Shown in pieces: positions 16,312-25,590 of a DNA stretch of 64,000 nucleotides. The DNA comes from an uncultured Armatimonadota bacterium (lineage in GTDB: Bacteria > Armatimonadota > Armatimonadia > Armatimonadales > Armatimonadaceae): NCBI GenBank assembly GCA_903910385.1, contig CAIVZM010000028.1:1-64000 (forward strand), written 5' to 3'. The notes beneath the pieces were generated by a model, which worked only from the letters and a program-made list of their open reading frames with translations, was not told the DNA's origin and ran no database searches. The translations under genes were made by a program, and so were the position numbers. How positions within the stretch are numbered: position 1 is the first letter of the stretch; each line of letters starts with the position of its first letter.

Positions 16312-19245
16312 TCAGTACACCTCTATGGCATTCACAAAGGCATTTGTTCCAACCGTGACCGCAAAGGAGATGTCCAGTTTTCCATTAGTGACAGTGACCG
16401 TATTGGTTTTGATCAGCGCTTTGTTGGCGGCTCCCGCTTCCGCGAACACATCCAGACCACTGTAAACCACCGTCCCGTTCATGGTGACATTGAATTTTCG
16501 CTTATTGATTCCCGAAAAGGGAGGGCTTGTTTCGGCGAAGTGTAATTTCACGGTGTACGTTCCATTTGGAACCGGGATGGAGTAACCGAAATTCGCATCA
16601 AATCGCAACGTCATGTAAAGACTGGGATCAGGAGAGTTGCTGATAGTAATTCCGGTACGCGTTACTGTCTGCCCGCTGAGGTAATAGGTATCCGCCAGGA
16701 ATACCGCGTTTCCTGCCGAAGTATAAGCCGATCCCCCGCTGTTGATACGGACGGCAGTCGCAACAACCGGTTTCTTGATCGTGAGAGGCGCGACAATTGA
16801 CAACCCGCCGCCTGTAGCTGTAATGTTGACGACGGTATCCGCATTGACCGTGACAGTCGTTACGGAGAAGGTCGCCGTATCGGAATTGGCGAGAACCGTA
16901 ACCGTCGCCGGAACGGTAGCCACTCCGGTATTGCTACTGGTCAGGGTGACAATGGTTCCGCCCACAGGCGCCGGGTCCGATAATTTAAGCGTTCCCGTAG
17001 AGACGGTTCCGCCGGTAACCGGATTCGCGTTAAACGTCAGCGTTTTCGGTATCGTGGGCAGGGAGATGCTCGCCGTATCGCTTTTGGTCGTATCGGCGAC
17101 GCTGGCGGCTTTTACCATGACGGTTGTGGCATTCGTTCCCGAAGCCGGAGCGGTATATTTTCCGTTCGCATCGATTGCGCCGGGACCGGAGACGATACTC
17201 CATACCACGTTCTGGTTGGTCGAACCGGTCACTGTTGTGGTAAAGGTCGTAGAACCGCCCCAGGCGAGGTTTACCGTTTTGGGACTGACCGCTACTGCAA
17301 CGGAAGGCGTCGCTTCTAATGCAAAATCCGTCGCCATCGTATCGCATCCATTTTCGACGACGATTGTCCGGTTCAGCGTAATGTTCTGCCACTTGCAGGT
17401 GAGCGTATAGGTTCCAGCTACCACGTTAGGAATCCGGTAGGTTCCATCATCCTTGGAGTTCGCCGTATACTTTTTGCGTCCCGCCGCATTGAGCTTCAAA
17501 GACGCGTTGAGAATCGGCGTTCCATAGTAGGTCACCTGCCCGGTAACGCCGCCGGGCGTATCGGGATTGACATCATTCAGATTGCGGCTTGCACCGAATT
17601 TGTCCGTGATGGTGGCTAATGCGTTGATTCTTCCGTAGCCGCCGGAGGGATGCCAACCGCCATCCGTACGTCCGATAAAGTTGTCGGCGCCACGTTGAAT
17701 AGCGCGAACGATTTTCCGGGGGGCGTCTGCGGATTGTTGCGTGAATCCTTTGGAAGCGGCGTAAAGAATCGCAAGACCTGCCGCGTGCGGCGAAGCCATA
17801 GACGTTCCCTGCTCATACGTGTAGTTCAGGTCTGTGATAGCGGGAACGAAATAAGTTGGGACGGTAGACCAGATCAGGGTGAATGCTTCTATATTGAAGC
17901 CCGGTAACCCTAGCTCACCGGTGTTCCAGTAGGAAGCGTCGCCGCCCGGCGCGGCAATGCCAACATACAGACCGCTATTGGTGTAGGATGCGGGAGACTC
18001 CGGGTAAGCGTCGCCGGTATTATCAGCATATCCGCTGGCGGCGACCGCTAAAACCTTGTTACAGGCAGCCGGGTAGCGACGGACATAATCGACGCCATCA
18101 TTGCCTGCCGCCGCAACGACCAGCATATTTTTAGACCAGCAGTAATCGATAGCATCCTGTAACCCTTGTGAATAGCCGCCATTGAGCGCGAGGCTCAGGT
18201 TGGCGACCATCGCGCCATGATCGGCTGCCCATATCAGAGCGTTGATGACATCGATATCGTCGCCGTCTCCGGTGGGGTCGGTCACCTTGAGCGGCATAAT
18301 TTGAGAAGGATAGCCAATGGCGGCGATTCCTGCTCCGTTGTTGGTCGCCGCGCCAATAATGCCGGATACGTGCGTGCCATGCCCGTAGTCATCCGCCGGG
18401 TCATCGATATCGTAGTAGAAATCGTATCCTTCCGCCAGGTCTAACTGACCACCGTTGATGACGTCGCTGGGTTCCGTATTATTTCCGGCGACGCCGCCCG
18501 CATTTACAAAATCGGGATGCAGGTAGTCGATGCCCGTATCAATCACGGCGATCTTCGGCCCTGGCGCTTTCTTTTTGTCCGCCGCTGAAAAATACTTGTT
18601 CGGAAAAACGCTCCAGGCTTCGAGGGCATGAATCAAAGGTAGATTCCATTGATACAGCCATTTATGACTTTCATCCAGTTTCGCCGATGTCGTGTCATAG
18701 ACGCCATAATACGAATCGTTTGGCGGGGGCAGGTTCAAGAGGCGAATGCGCTGTACTGGTTCCGCATATCGGACTTCCGGCATCTGGCGGAGATGCGCTA
18801 TCGCCTCGTCGCGTTTCGCGGGATCAGAAAGTCGGTATATCTGGAAGCCGAGTTTCTTCTGAGTATAGATTCGCTTGAGTTCAGGAACGCCTCGTTGTAT
18901 CAACTCCCTATCGGAAACAATCTGCGTGATTGGCGATAATTCATTGCTTGTTTGAGCGGCTGTCAGGCTTCCGCTCTTCTGCAACGGCGTTTTCAGGGGG
19001 CGATTGGGCGCATTGCCTTCGTCATGGAAGCGCACACGGATCGTATCCAGATACCGAAAGGCATGAGTGGAAGGGCGCGAAATGCGACCATTAGGCAACC
19101 GTAGAGGAATCTGCGCGCCTCGTAGCGATGGATTCCTGGTAACGACCGGTTGCGCATTGGCGGGCGCGGGAGCGCCCGAAATCAGGGAGAGAATGATGAA
19201 ATAGAGAAGACATGGCAAATTAGCGCTTTCTCGAACGGGTTTCAT
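16312..19245 (-). CDS. Large secreted subtilisin-like serine protease with Ig-like and malectin domains
   Basis: 977 residues from the ATG at 19245, which has AAGGAGG at the right distance. Order: signal peptide; N-terminal prodomain; S8 catalytic domain with Asp236 (AVIDTGIDYLHPDF), His292 (YGHGTHVSGIIGA) and Ser482 (GTSMASPHAAGLA); a carboxypeptidase-regulatory-like fold (GQVTYYGTPILNASLK); a bacterial Ig-like repeat (VSPKTVNLAWGGS); a second beta domain (LTSSNTGVATVP); and a C-terminal malectin-like carbohydrate-binding domain (AVRINSGGSAYTS.. TYTVKLHFAE). It likely degrades extracellular protein while held on glycan. It has its own terminator. Confidence 0.92.
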   Translation of the reverse strand: MKPVRESANLPCLLYFIILSLISGAPAPANAQPVVTRNPSLRGAQIPLRLPNGRISRPSTHAFRYLDTIRVRFHDEGNAPNRPLKTPLQKSGSLTAAQTSNELSPITQIVSDRELIQRGVPELKRIYTQKKLGFQIYRLSDPAKRDEAIAHLRQMPEVRYAEPVQRIRLLNLPPPNDSYYGVYDTTSAKLDESHKWLYQWNLPLIHALEAWSVFPNKYFSAADKKKAPGPKIAVIDTGIDYLHPDFVNAGGVAGNNTEPSDVINGGQLDLAEGYDFYYDIDDPADDYGHGTHVSGIIGAATNNGAGIAAIGYPSQIMPLKVTDPTGDGDDIDVINALIWAADHGAMVANLSLALNGGYSQGLQDAIDYCWSKNMLVVAAAGNDGVDYVRRYPAACNKVLAVAASGYADNTGDAYPESPASYTNSGLYVGIAAPGGDASYWNTGELGLPGFNIEAFTLIWSTVPTYFVPAITDLNYTYEQGTSMASPHAAGLAILYAASKGFTQQSADAPRKIVRAIQRGADNFIGRTDGGWHPSGGYGRINALATITDKFGASRNLNDVNPDTPGGVTGQVTYYGTPILNASLKLNAAGRKKYTANSKDDGTYRIPNVVAGTYTLTCKWQNITLNRTIVVENGCDTMATDFALEATPSVAVAVSPKTVNLAWGGSTTFTTTVTGSTNQNVVWSIVSGPGAIDANGKYTAPASGTNATTVMVKAASVADTTKSDTASISLPTIPKTLTFNANPVTGGTVSTGTLKLSDPAPVGGTIVTLTSSNTGVATVPATVTVLANSDTATFSVTTVTVNADTVVNITATGGGLSIVAPLTIKKPVVATAVRINSGGSAYTSAGNAVFLADTYYLSGQTVTRTGITISNSPDPSLYMTLRFDANFGYSIPVPNGTYTVKLHFAETSPPFSGINKRKFNVTMNGTVVYSGLDVFAEAGAANKALIKTNTVTVTNGKLDISFAVTVGTNAFVNAIEVY

Positions 19246-19607
19246 GGGCAAATTCCTCCTTGCCTTGTAAAACGGATCACGGGACGCCAGCATCGTACAT
19301 TTATACCCCTTACACCGTCTAACGGCGTTCGTTCATCTTGTTGACGGCGCAACCTTGCGACCAGAAGTGGGGTAAAGCGTGAAGATATCCCTTGCGATAT
19401 CCGCTTACAGAATACAAATTTAACTTGCTTTTTGTCAAATTGCCAGAAAAATAATCGATTCTCCCTTGCGTAGGGAAAAACCCGCTTCGATCATTCGTTG
19501 ACCTCGTGCCAATGAACCTTTATCTCCCCTACCCGTCTTTGTTTACATAAATCGCCGTTGGCAATGTCCTATCTCAATGCGACGGCGGGAAAAGTGAGAA
19601 CAACCGA
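19246..19607. other. Divergent intergenic region, about 360 bp
   Basis: The region lies between the subtilase gene (minus) and the Spy-like gene (plus). Weak promoter-like elements occur: TATAAA on the minus strand near 19300, and TTGACG and TTGTTT elements on the plus strand. No gene, repeat or strong hairpin is seen. Confidence 0.4.
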
Positions 19608-20306
19608 ATGAAAAAAAATCGATTAGCAGTGATGGCGATTTTCTCTCTGGGTTTACTGGCAGGCGCGGCGCAGGCGCAGGACGCTTCAGCGTCTCCCGCT
19701 CAACCACCGGCGACCGCTACACAGTCTCCGGCGAATGGTACACGTCAAGGCGGTCGTTTCGGCGGGCAACGTGGAGCGATGCAGATGCCCTACAAGACGG
19801 CTTTCAAGGCGATCAACCCGACGCCGGAACAGCAGACCAAATTCGATGCTCTGGAAAAAACGATGATGGCCGATCTGACTGAACTGCGTGATGTAGCGCC
19901 GGAGGAACGACGCGGCAAAATGCAGGAAGCCTCGACCAAATTTGAAAAGGGTATCGAAGCGCTCCTGACGCCGGAACAACTACCCCTCTACAAGGACGCT
20001 CTGGAAAAAGAGCGCAAAAGAGCGCAGGGCGGCCCTATGGCGCAACTGGAAGCGCTCAATCTGACTCCAGAACAGAAGAAACAGATCGAACCCATTGTCA
20101 AAGACACGATGGCGGAGATTCAGAAAGCGCGTCAGGACCGTACCGGCGACCGTCAAACGCAAATGCAACAGATGATGGGGATTCTTGCTGGAATGAAGAG
20201 CAAAATCCGCCCCCTGCTGACGCCCGCCCAACAAAAACAACTGGATGCAATGCAACTGGGTATGGGCGGTCGCGGCGGCGGTCGTGGCGGGCGTAACTCT
20301 CAATAA
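19608..20306 (+). CDS. Spy/CpxP-like periplasmic protein with LTPEQ repeats
   Basis: 232 residues. A signal peptide (MAIFSLGLLAGAAQAQ) precedes a Gln/Pro/Ala linker, then helical segments carrying repeated INPTPEQQ, LLTPEQLPLY, LNLTPEQKKQI and LLTPAQQKQL motifs. These LTxxQ-type motifs define the Spy/CpxP family of ATP-independent periplasmic chaperones or stress sensors. The family core is usually about 100 residues; here two copies seem to be joined. The tail is a flexible GRGGGRGG stretch. It is a single gene with its own terminator. Confidence 0.75.
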   Translation: MKKNRLAVMAIFSLGLLAGAAQAQDASASPAQPPATATQSPANGTRQGGRFGGQRGAMQMPYKTAFKAINPTPEQQTKFDALEKTMMADLTELRDVAPEERRGKMQEASTKFEKGIEALLTPEQLPLYKDALEKERKRAQGGPMAQLEALNLTPEQKKQIEPIVKDTMAEIQKARQDRTGDRQTQMQQMMGILAGMKSKIRPLLTPAQQKQLDAMQLGMGGRGGGRGGRNSQ

Positions 20307-20340
20307 GAGAAATCCTCAAGAGAGGGCGCTATCAGAGTCA

Positions 20341-20383
20341 ACCCGTCGGGATCAACCGTTAATGGTTGATCCCGACGGGTTTC
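20341..20383 (+). terminator. Terminator between Spy-like and AhpD-like genes
   Basis: A 17-bp perfect stem, acccgtcgggatcaacc (20341-20357) with ggttgatcccgacgggt (20364-20380), a 6-base loop, then TTT. It could act for both convergent genes, although only the plus strand has a T-run. Confidence 0.85.
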
Positions 20384-21583
20384 CTACTTTTCGTAAGCGT
20401 GACCGTAGGTCTCTTTATAAATTTTGACCGCTTCGTCCTCTGAGGGTAATCGAAGACCGTCGGTGAAACGGTTCATAAAGGCGAAGTTACAGGTCTGCAT
20501 GACCACTTCCGCCGCTCCTCGGCCCGGAAATTTCGCCTGTAACGCCGCGAAGTCCGCATCGCTGACTCGCGACGGTTCACGGGTCAACTTGCGGGCGAAA
20601 TCGACCGCCGCTTTTTCCTCGGCAGTCAGAGCGCGGTCATCCTTCTTCATCGCGACAAGTTTCGCCACATCCACATTTTGCTTTCGCAGTCCGAGCACCT
20701 GGTGCAGGGTGCAGTAGCGGCAACCGTTCAGGGTGGATACCGCCAGTGATACCTGCAATTGCGTCGTACGCGGAACGATCGCTCCTTCCCGCATTTCCAT
20801 CATCATTCCGAACCATGCTTGCCGGAGGTCCGGGACGCGGTTCATCGCCCGTTGCGAATTGGCGATTCCGATATTCCAGTTGTTGGTAGGCTTGGCGTTC
20901 ACCAGTTCGACGGTGGCAGACGCTTCTTCATCGGTCAGCAGGGTGACACGGGCAGGAGCGTACGGATTTGCCTTTTGGGCAGGAAGTTGCGGCGTCGCGC
21001 TTTCCAGCCAGGATTCCGGCGTTAACCCAAAACCGGCGGTCAGACGAGTAAAGTAATTGAAAAAACAGGTCACCATGGTCAACTCGACCATTTGCGCATC
21101 GTTGAATCGCGCTTTCGTTGTGGCGAATTCGGCATCGGAAACGCCATGGATATCGCCTGTCAAATCACGGGCGTAAGCGATTGCCAGTTTTTCGCGTCCG
21201 GCATCCTCCGGGTTTGTCGGCAAATTTCGGGCAAGACGGCGGAAATGGGCGGCGGCGTAGGGTGTTTTCAAAGCATCCGCAACTGCAATGCCCATCGCCA
21301 GTTTCGTCTGCGGTGAGATTGTCCCGCCAAAGATCATGGTGCGCACCAGTTTCGCCAGCATCGGCGCGGCGGTCGGACTGACCGAACCCATGACCCGCAG
21401 GTAATCAGGAATACGGTCGCCGGATTCCAGCATATCCTCTTTAGCGATAGTTGGCGCTATCATGGAGGGCGCTGCCATCGGGAATCGCTCGCCTGTATGA
21501 CCATATGCGATAAGTGAGGGTGAAACAGCCTCAGCGACAGTCAAAGCGATGGTCAATAAGAGTGTGAACGCAAATTTCTTCAT
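20384..21583 (-). CDS. Exported double AhpD/carboxymuconolactone decarboxylase-like protein
   Basis: 399 residues from the ATG at 21583. An upstream in-frame ATG would lie inside the terminator hairpin of the preceding gene, so it is rejected. A signal-peptide start (KKFAFTLLLTIALTVAEA) is followed by two CMD/AhpD-type helical domains. The second has the redox motif NGCRYCTLHQ. The first has no CxxC (VTCFFNYF only), so it may be structural. Cytoplasmic AhpD proteins reduce peroxides or organic radicals; an exported form with one active and one inactive half is unusual. The reaction is not known. Confidence 0.75.
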   Translation of the reverse strand: MKKFAFTLLLTIALTVAEAVSPSLIAYGHTGERFPMAAPSMIAPTIAKEDMLESGDRIPDYLRVMGSVSPTAAPMLAKLVRTMIFGGTISPQTKLAMGIAVADALKTPYAAAHFRRLARNLPTNPEDAGREKLAIAYARDLTGDIHGVSDAEFATTKARFNDAQMVELTMVTCFFNYFTRLTAGFGLTPESWLESATPQLPAQKANPYAPARVTLLTDEEASATVELVNAKPTNNWNIGIANSQRAMNRVPDLRQAWFGMMMEMREGAIVPRTTQLQVSLAVSTLNGCRYCTLHQVLGLRKQNVDVAKLVAMKKDDRALTAEEKAAVDFARKLTREPSRVSDADFAALQAKFPGRGAAEVVMQTCNFAFMNRFTDGLRLPSEDEAVKIYKETYGHAYEK

Positions 21584-21598
21584 AGGATCGTTCTCGAA

Positions 21599-21649
21599 AA
21601 AGCGACGCCCGGCGGAATAGAAGCGCATTAGCCTCCGTTCCGCCGGGCG
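21599..21649 (-). terminator. Terminator of the prepilin gene
   Basis: Perfect 12-bp stem, cgcccggcggaa (21606-21617) with ttccgccgggcg (21638-21649). On the minus strand it is followed by CGCTTTTTC. It sits 9 bases after the prepilin stop and only about 20 bases before the start of the next gene. Confidence 0.8.
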
Positions 21650-21657
21650 ATGAGATA

Positions 21658-22521
21658 TTAGAACTCCGATTTGAAAATCAGGGTCGACTGCTTGTTGGCG
21701 GTAATATCATCGTCGGCGACATTGGTTGGTAGACCGGGATTCAGGTCTGGCGGGCAACCAAACTGGGCAAATCGGATAGAACTTCGCTTCTGGAATTTGG
21801 CGTGACCATCACAGAAGAGAAGGTTCGCGCCGCCGTTGTGCAGGCTATCATAGTAGGCGTTCGTGAAGCCCGTCCAGAGCGTCTGTCCATCCTGAAGAAT
21901 GCCGCGCGGTTTCTCCTGAGCGACCCGGTTATAGTTTCGGACTTCATGAGCGAAGATCGTATCCGCAGGCGCAGGCATCGCCGCGATAGGTTTGGTGGCG
22001 ATAATGCCGTTCAGAAGGATATTTCCATTTCCCGCCTTTGCCTCATTTGGACCAGTCACTTCGCAGGTTCCGCCGCCCTCCGTACAGGTTCCGTCGGAGG
22101 AGCGCGGTTTGGTCTGGGGGCAGTGGAAAATCTGTGTGTTCTTGACATACGGCTGGACATCACGGGCCCAGATACGATGTGTTCCCGGATTGGTCACATC
22201 GTAGGGTTGCATCCAGCCAAACGGCTCCGAAAGACCCGCCGAGTGAGCGGAAATCGCGGGAGCCGGCCAGCGAGCGTCCGTGACGCCGTTGGTATTCAGG
22301 GTGGAGTTTCCGGGCATGACCTCATCGTAGTCCTGTGAATACATCATCAGACCGAGTCCGATCTGCTTCATGTTCGATAAACAGGCGGTCTGCCGCGCTT
22401 TAGCGCGAGCCTGAGCGAATACGGGAAAAAGGATAGCCGCAAGAATGGCAATAATAGCGATAACGACCAACAGTTCGATCAGCGTAAAACCTTGTCGTCG
22501 GCTTCGGGATAAAAAGTCCAT
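21658..22521 (-). CDS. Type II secretion/pilin-like protein, DUF1559 family
   Basis: 287 residues from the ATG at 22521. It has a prepilin leader cut after Gly in [20 protein letters not shown], the classic F-T-L-I-E motif with Glu5. The body has the [24 protein letters not shown] signature and a C-terminal [16 protein letters not shown] box, the H-x9-DG feature of DUF1559. These proteins are abundant in Planctomycetes and Armatimonadota, where they are thought to form pseudopili or envelope structures; the individual role is unknown. Possible -10 TAGAAT about 20 bases upstream. Confidence 0.88.
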   Translation of the reverse strand: MDFLSRSRRQGFTLIELLVVIAIIAILAAILFPVFAQARAKARQTACLSNMKQIGLGLMMYSQDYDEVMPGNSTLNTNGVTDARWPAPAISAHSAGLSEPFGWMQPYDVTNPGTHRIWARDVQPYVKNTQIFHCPQTKPRSSDGTCTEGGGTCEVTGPNEAKAGNGNILLNGIIATKPIAAMPAPADTIFAHEVRNYNRVAQEKPRGILQDGQTLWTGFTNAYYDSLHNGGANLLFCDGHAKFQKRSSIRFAQFGCPPDLNPGLPTNVADDDITANKQSTLIFKSEF

Positions 22522-22698
22522 TTGAAACTTTTCCAATCTATTCTATTAGGGATTGGCGCGATGTTTTCCCTCTTTGGAGATATCGCGCAGAATGATGAGC
22601 CGATTATAAGGCATGTTTGATCGAAGCAAAAGGTGAAAAGGGTTCCGGACGGGCGAATACAGGGTAAACTCTCAAGGCTTCTGTAAAGGTAAAGGCGG

Positions 22699-22704
22699 TA
22701 TAAT
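22699..22704 (+). promoter_or_regulatory. -10 box of lnt, near-leaderless
   Basis: TATAAT ends 9 bases before the ATG at 22714, so the transcript would begin about 2 bases before the start codon. No Shine-Dalgarno is present. Confidence 0.5.
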
Positions 22705-22713
22705 GAATTTACA

Positions 22714-24267
22714 ATGAAGTATCATCTCATTCCCTTCATCATTGCGATTCTGTCTGGCGTCTTGTTCGCACTTGCGCTACCCCCCTATAATGTTTCCCCG
22801 CCCCCCTATAATGTTTCCCTGTTAGGGATGCTGGCGCTGGTTCCGCTGATGCTGGCAGCGGCGAAGACGAAGCGACCGTTATGGGCTTTTGGGCTTGGCG
22901 CGACCACAGGCGGCGCGGCAGGGGCTTTCTATGTCGGCTTCCATGGGGCTGCAGTGTCACTGGACTATGCCTATGTGCCGTTTATCTGGATGGGTGCCGT
23001 CTTCGGAATCGTCGCTCTGTTCGTATCCTTTCTGCGGACACGAGGCGTGCGTGGCGTTCCTTTTATACTCGCTACGGCTTGTATGGGCGTTGTTGCGGAA
23101 GGATTGACCTACCTGACTCCGCTTCCGGTCAATATCGCTCTTTGTCAGTATCGCTCTCTGGATATGTTGCGAATTGCGGCGATGACGGGCATCTGGGGCG
23201 TGTCTTTTTTGCTATATCTGATCAATGCCACTCTTGCCGACTGTCTGGTCACCCTGTTTTGGGAAATGGATAAGCTAGCGCCGATATCGCAGAAACACTA
23301 CCTGAACAATAGCTATCATCGTCTACTTTTCTTTTGTTTCTCTTACACGTTGTGCATTGCCTCTATCGTGTTTGTCATCGGAGTGCAAAGGTACGAAAAA
23401 CAGGAATCGTCCGGAAGTTTGCGCGTCGCCGCAATTCAGGATTACAGCGGTGCGGAAGCGCAAGACAAAGACCCGTATGCGCCAAATCCGCCGGAGTACT
23501 TGCCGGACAGTGAGGAACTGATTCGCGCCGCTTCTGAGACTGCATCAGCGAAAAATTCGCATCGCAATGGGGATGATGAGGCGCAACTCATCGTTGGCGC
23601 GGAGAATGCCTACGGTTATTCGTTCACGCCCGGTAATCCGCATAGCGAAGCCAACCGACTGGCGCGAGAAACTGGACATTATCTGGTCGTGGGGCATGAA
23701 ATGAGCGTTCCCGGCATCCCGCGCCCTTACAATTGCGCCTCGTTGATCGATCCCAGAGGGGATACGCTTGGAACGCATCACAAAATCGCGTTGTTTCTGG
23801 GAGAACGGCAGACGATGCAGGCGGGAAACCGGGCGACTGTCGTTAAGACGCCGCTCGGTAATATCGGGATGCTGATTTGCTTCGATACCTGCTATACCGC
23901 GTATGTTCGGAGCGCCGTTCGGCAGGGAGCGCAAATTATCGCCGTTCCGAATTTCGATCCGCCGACGCCCCGCGCCACTCTGCACCATCTGCATGCCGCC
24001 ATGATGCCATTTCGGGCGGCGGAAAATGGCGTCGCTATCGTCCGCGCCGACCCAAACGGGAAATCTTCGATCATCGCCCCCGACGGCAGTATTATCGGCG
24101 AGGCGGAGATGTACGAAGCGACGGCGCTTATCAGGAAAGTTCCCCTCGGCGATGGTAAGGGAACAGCCTACACTCGCTTCGGAGATTGGTTTGTCTTTGT
24201 CTGTCTTGTCGGTGTTACTGCTACGGTTGCGCTCGTCTATCGTCGTGATAATCTCTCTCCCGTTTGA
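22714..24267 (+). CDS. lnt: Apolipoprotein N-acyltransferase
   Basis: 517 residues. Lnt adds the third acyl chain to lipoproteins in the inner membrane, a Gram-negative-type step. Residues 5-225 form about seven transmembrane segments; a C-terminal helix lies at 488-508. The nitrilase-like domain holds the probable triad Glu297 (IVGAENAYG), Lys357 (THHKIALFLGE) and Cys389 (MLICFDTCY). A charged insert (about 245-285) precedes the active site. A 21-bp tandem duplication near the N-terminus adds seven residues (PPYNVS twice). Probably translated from a leaderless mRNA. Confidence 0.88.
   Translation: MKYHLIPFIIAILSGVLFALALPPYNVSPPPYNVSLLGMLALVPLMLAAAKTKRPLWAFGLGATTGGAAGAFYVGFHGAAVSLDYAYVPFIWMGAVFGIVALFVSFLRTRGVRGVPFILATACMGVVAEGLTYLTPLPVNIALCQYRSLDMLRIAAMTGIWGVSFLLYLINATLADCLVTLFWEMDKLAPISQKHYLNNSYHRLLFFCFSYTLCIASIVFVIGVQRYEKQESSGSLRVAAIQDYSGAEAQDKDPYAPNPPEYLPDSEELIRAASETASAKNSHRNGDDEAQLIVGAENAYGYSFTPGNPHSEANRLARETGHYLVVGHEMSVPGIPRPYNCASLIDPRGDTLGTHHKIALFLGERQTMQAGNRATVVKTPLGNIGMLICFDTCYTAYVRSAVRQGAQIIAVPNFDPPTPRATLHHLHAAMMPFRAAENGVAIVRADPNGKSSIIAPDGSIIGEAEMYEATALIRKVPLGDGKGTAYTRFGDWFVFVCLVGVTATVALVYRRDNLSPV
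22780..22820 (+). repeat. 21-bp tandem duplication inside lnt
   Basis: Copies at 22780-22800 and 22801-22820 (the second ending in T where the first has C) encode PPYNVSP and PPYNVSL. The period keeps the frame. It is probably a recent slippage event at the C6 tract. Confidence 0.8.
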
Positions 24268-24306
24268 CCGGAACGTAATCTAAAGAGACTACCCAAAGTA
24301 ACGAAA

Positions 24307-24335
24307 AGGAGGCGATTCTATAAGAACCGCCTCCT
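24307..24335 (-). terminator. Terminator of the zinc-ribbon/coiled-coil gene
   Basis: Stem aggaggcg (24307-24314) with cgcctcct (24328-24335), extended by four more pairs after one mismatch. On the minus strand it is followed by TTTTC. It may also serve lnt, which converges on it. Confidence 0.7.
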
Positions 24336-24364
24336 GACACGATCCGTCAAATAAAATTGTAGAG

Positions 24365-25351
24365 TTATCTTGCTTTCTGAACCAGAACGGTGCGTTCGGC
24401 GAGTTCTTCTTCGCTTCTGAGGCGGGCGTATTCGGCTTCCAGTTCGCTAAAGGCAGTGGAGAATTCGCCGATTGCGGCACGGGCGCTGAAGACATCCAGA
24501 TTCCGTAGCGACTCCGTTGGGGCGAGCGCCGGTTGCAACGTCTCATCGACCGGGCCGATGCCTTTGACAACCAGAGCCGCCTGCTGGACAATCAATGCCT
24601 CTCGCAATTTGTCGCAGGTGTCGATAGCGTTACGAAGTCGATCCACGCAACGGGCGCCCTCGGTGATATGGGTCAGATCGACGCCTTCCCATTCTTTCAG
24701 ATAAGCGTTCCCCCGGTCACGCGCCGCTTCCAGCAAGCGAAGTCGGTGGTTCACTGATTCATGGGTCAGCATTTCCCAGTCGGCTGCAAGCGGTTCCAGA
24801 GTGTTCTGCCACCGCACGAGGGCAATCTCCCACAATTTGACATGGTAGCGTTCCCGTTGACGCGCCAGGAAGTTGGAGGCGGAATCCAGAGCGTAACGCA
24901 CTTTTTCCCACCGCTCGGCATTCCCGTCCAGAGCGGATTCCGTTTCGACGCGAGCGTTGGTTTCCGCAAGCCGCTTCTCTCGTGAGGCGATGTCAGAAAG
25001 CCGTTGCTGAATCGTCTCTTCAGTTTGGCGAAGACTGGGCGTGATTTTCCGTAAGGCGTTGATCGGATTTGGGAAGTCGGGCGAGCGCCACTCGCGATCC
25101 GCTCCCAGCAGGACACCCAGACTGACGCCCACTGCGACGCCGACCGCAACGCCCATACCCTGCATCAGGAACCCACCGATAATAGCGCCAATAAAACCGC
25201 CGAACGCCGCCCGCGTTCCATCGGTCATCGGAGCTTCCCCGCTCAGAGCGTCGGAACGCTCGGTGCGGGGGTCTGGAATCCCGCAGTTAGGACAACGGGC
25301 GTCCGAAGCGGTCACCCAGAAATCACAGGCGCAACAGCGTTTATACTTCAT
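24365..25351 (-). CDS. Zinc-ribbon, glycine-zipper and coiled-coil protein, unknown
   Basis: 328 residues. An N-terminal zinc ribbon (CCACDFWVTASDARCPNCG: CxxC-x10-CxxC) is followed by a hydrophobic glycine-rich segment (AFGGFIGAIIGGFLMQG.. VAVGVAVGVSLGVLLGA, residues 48-83) that could insert in the membrane, and then a long helical, charged region (100-320) likely to form coiled coils. This resembles proteins joining a zinc-ribbon head to a membrane-associated rod, but I do not recognise a family. It stands alone, with its own terminator. Confidence 0.65.
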   Translation of the reverse strand: MKYKRCCACDFWVTASDARCPNCGIPDPRTERSDALSGEAPMTDGTRAAFGGFIGAIIGGFLMQGMGVAVGVAVGVSLGVLLGADREWRSPDFPNPINALRKITPSLRQTEETIQQRLSDIASREKRLAETNARVETESALDGNAERWEKVRYALDSASNFLARQRERYHVKLWEIALVRWQNTLEPLAADWEMLTHESVNHRLRLLEAARDRGNAYLKEWEGVDLTHITEGARCVDRLRNAIDTCDKLREALIVQQAALVVKGIGPVDETLQPALAPTESLRNLDVFSARAAIGEFSTAFSELEAEYARLRSEEELAERTVLVQKAR

Positions 25352-25452
25352 TGGTCAGGCGCTCTTTCTCACGGGATCAAGACGCGAACTATCCCGCCAG
25401 ACTCCTCACCCGCTGAAATTTAGCGGGATATAGAAACAATGCCAAAAATGGG

Positions 25453-25482
25453 AAAAGGGATACGATTATTGTACCCTTTTTT
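25453..25482. terminator. Hairpin with T-run after the beta-barrel gene
   Basis: Left arm aaaagggatac (25453-25463) and right arm gtaccctttt (25471-25480) pair with one bulged A, around a loop of seven. T-runs lie on both strands. On the minus strand it lies about 110 bases after the stop of the 25591 gene. Confidence 0.55.
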
Positions 25483-25590
25483 AACAGGTATTATTCCTAC
25501 GCCAAAAACAATATTTTAGTTTCATCCGGTTCCCGGATAAACGCCACCCACCCGAGCGCCGTTCCCAATAGACCGAGTAAGAGTGACACC

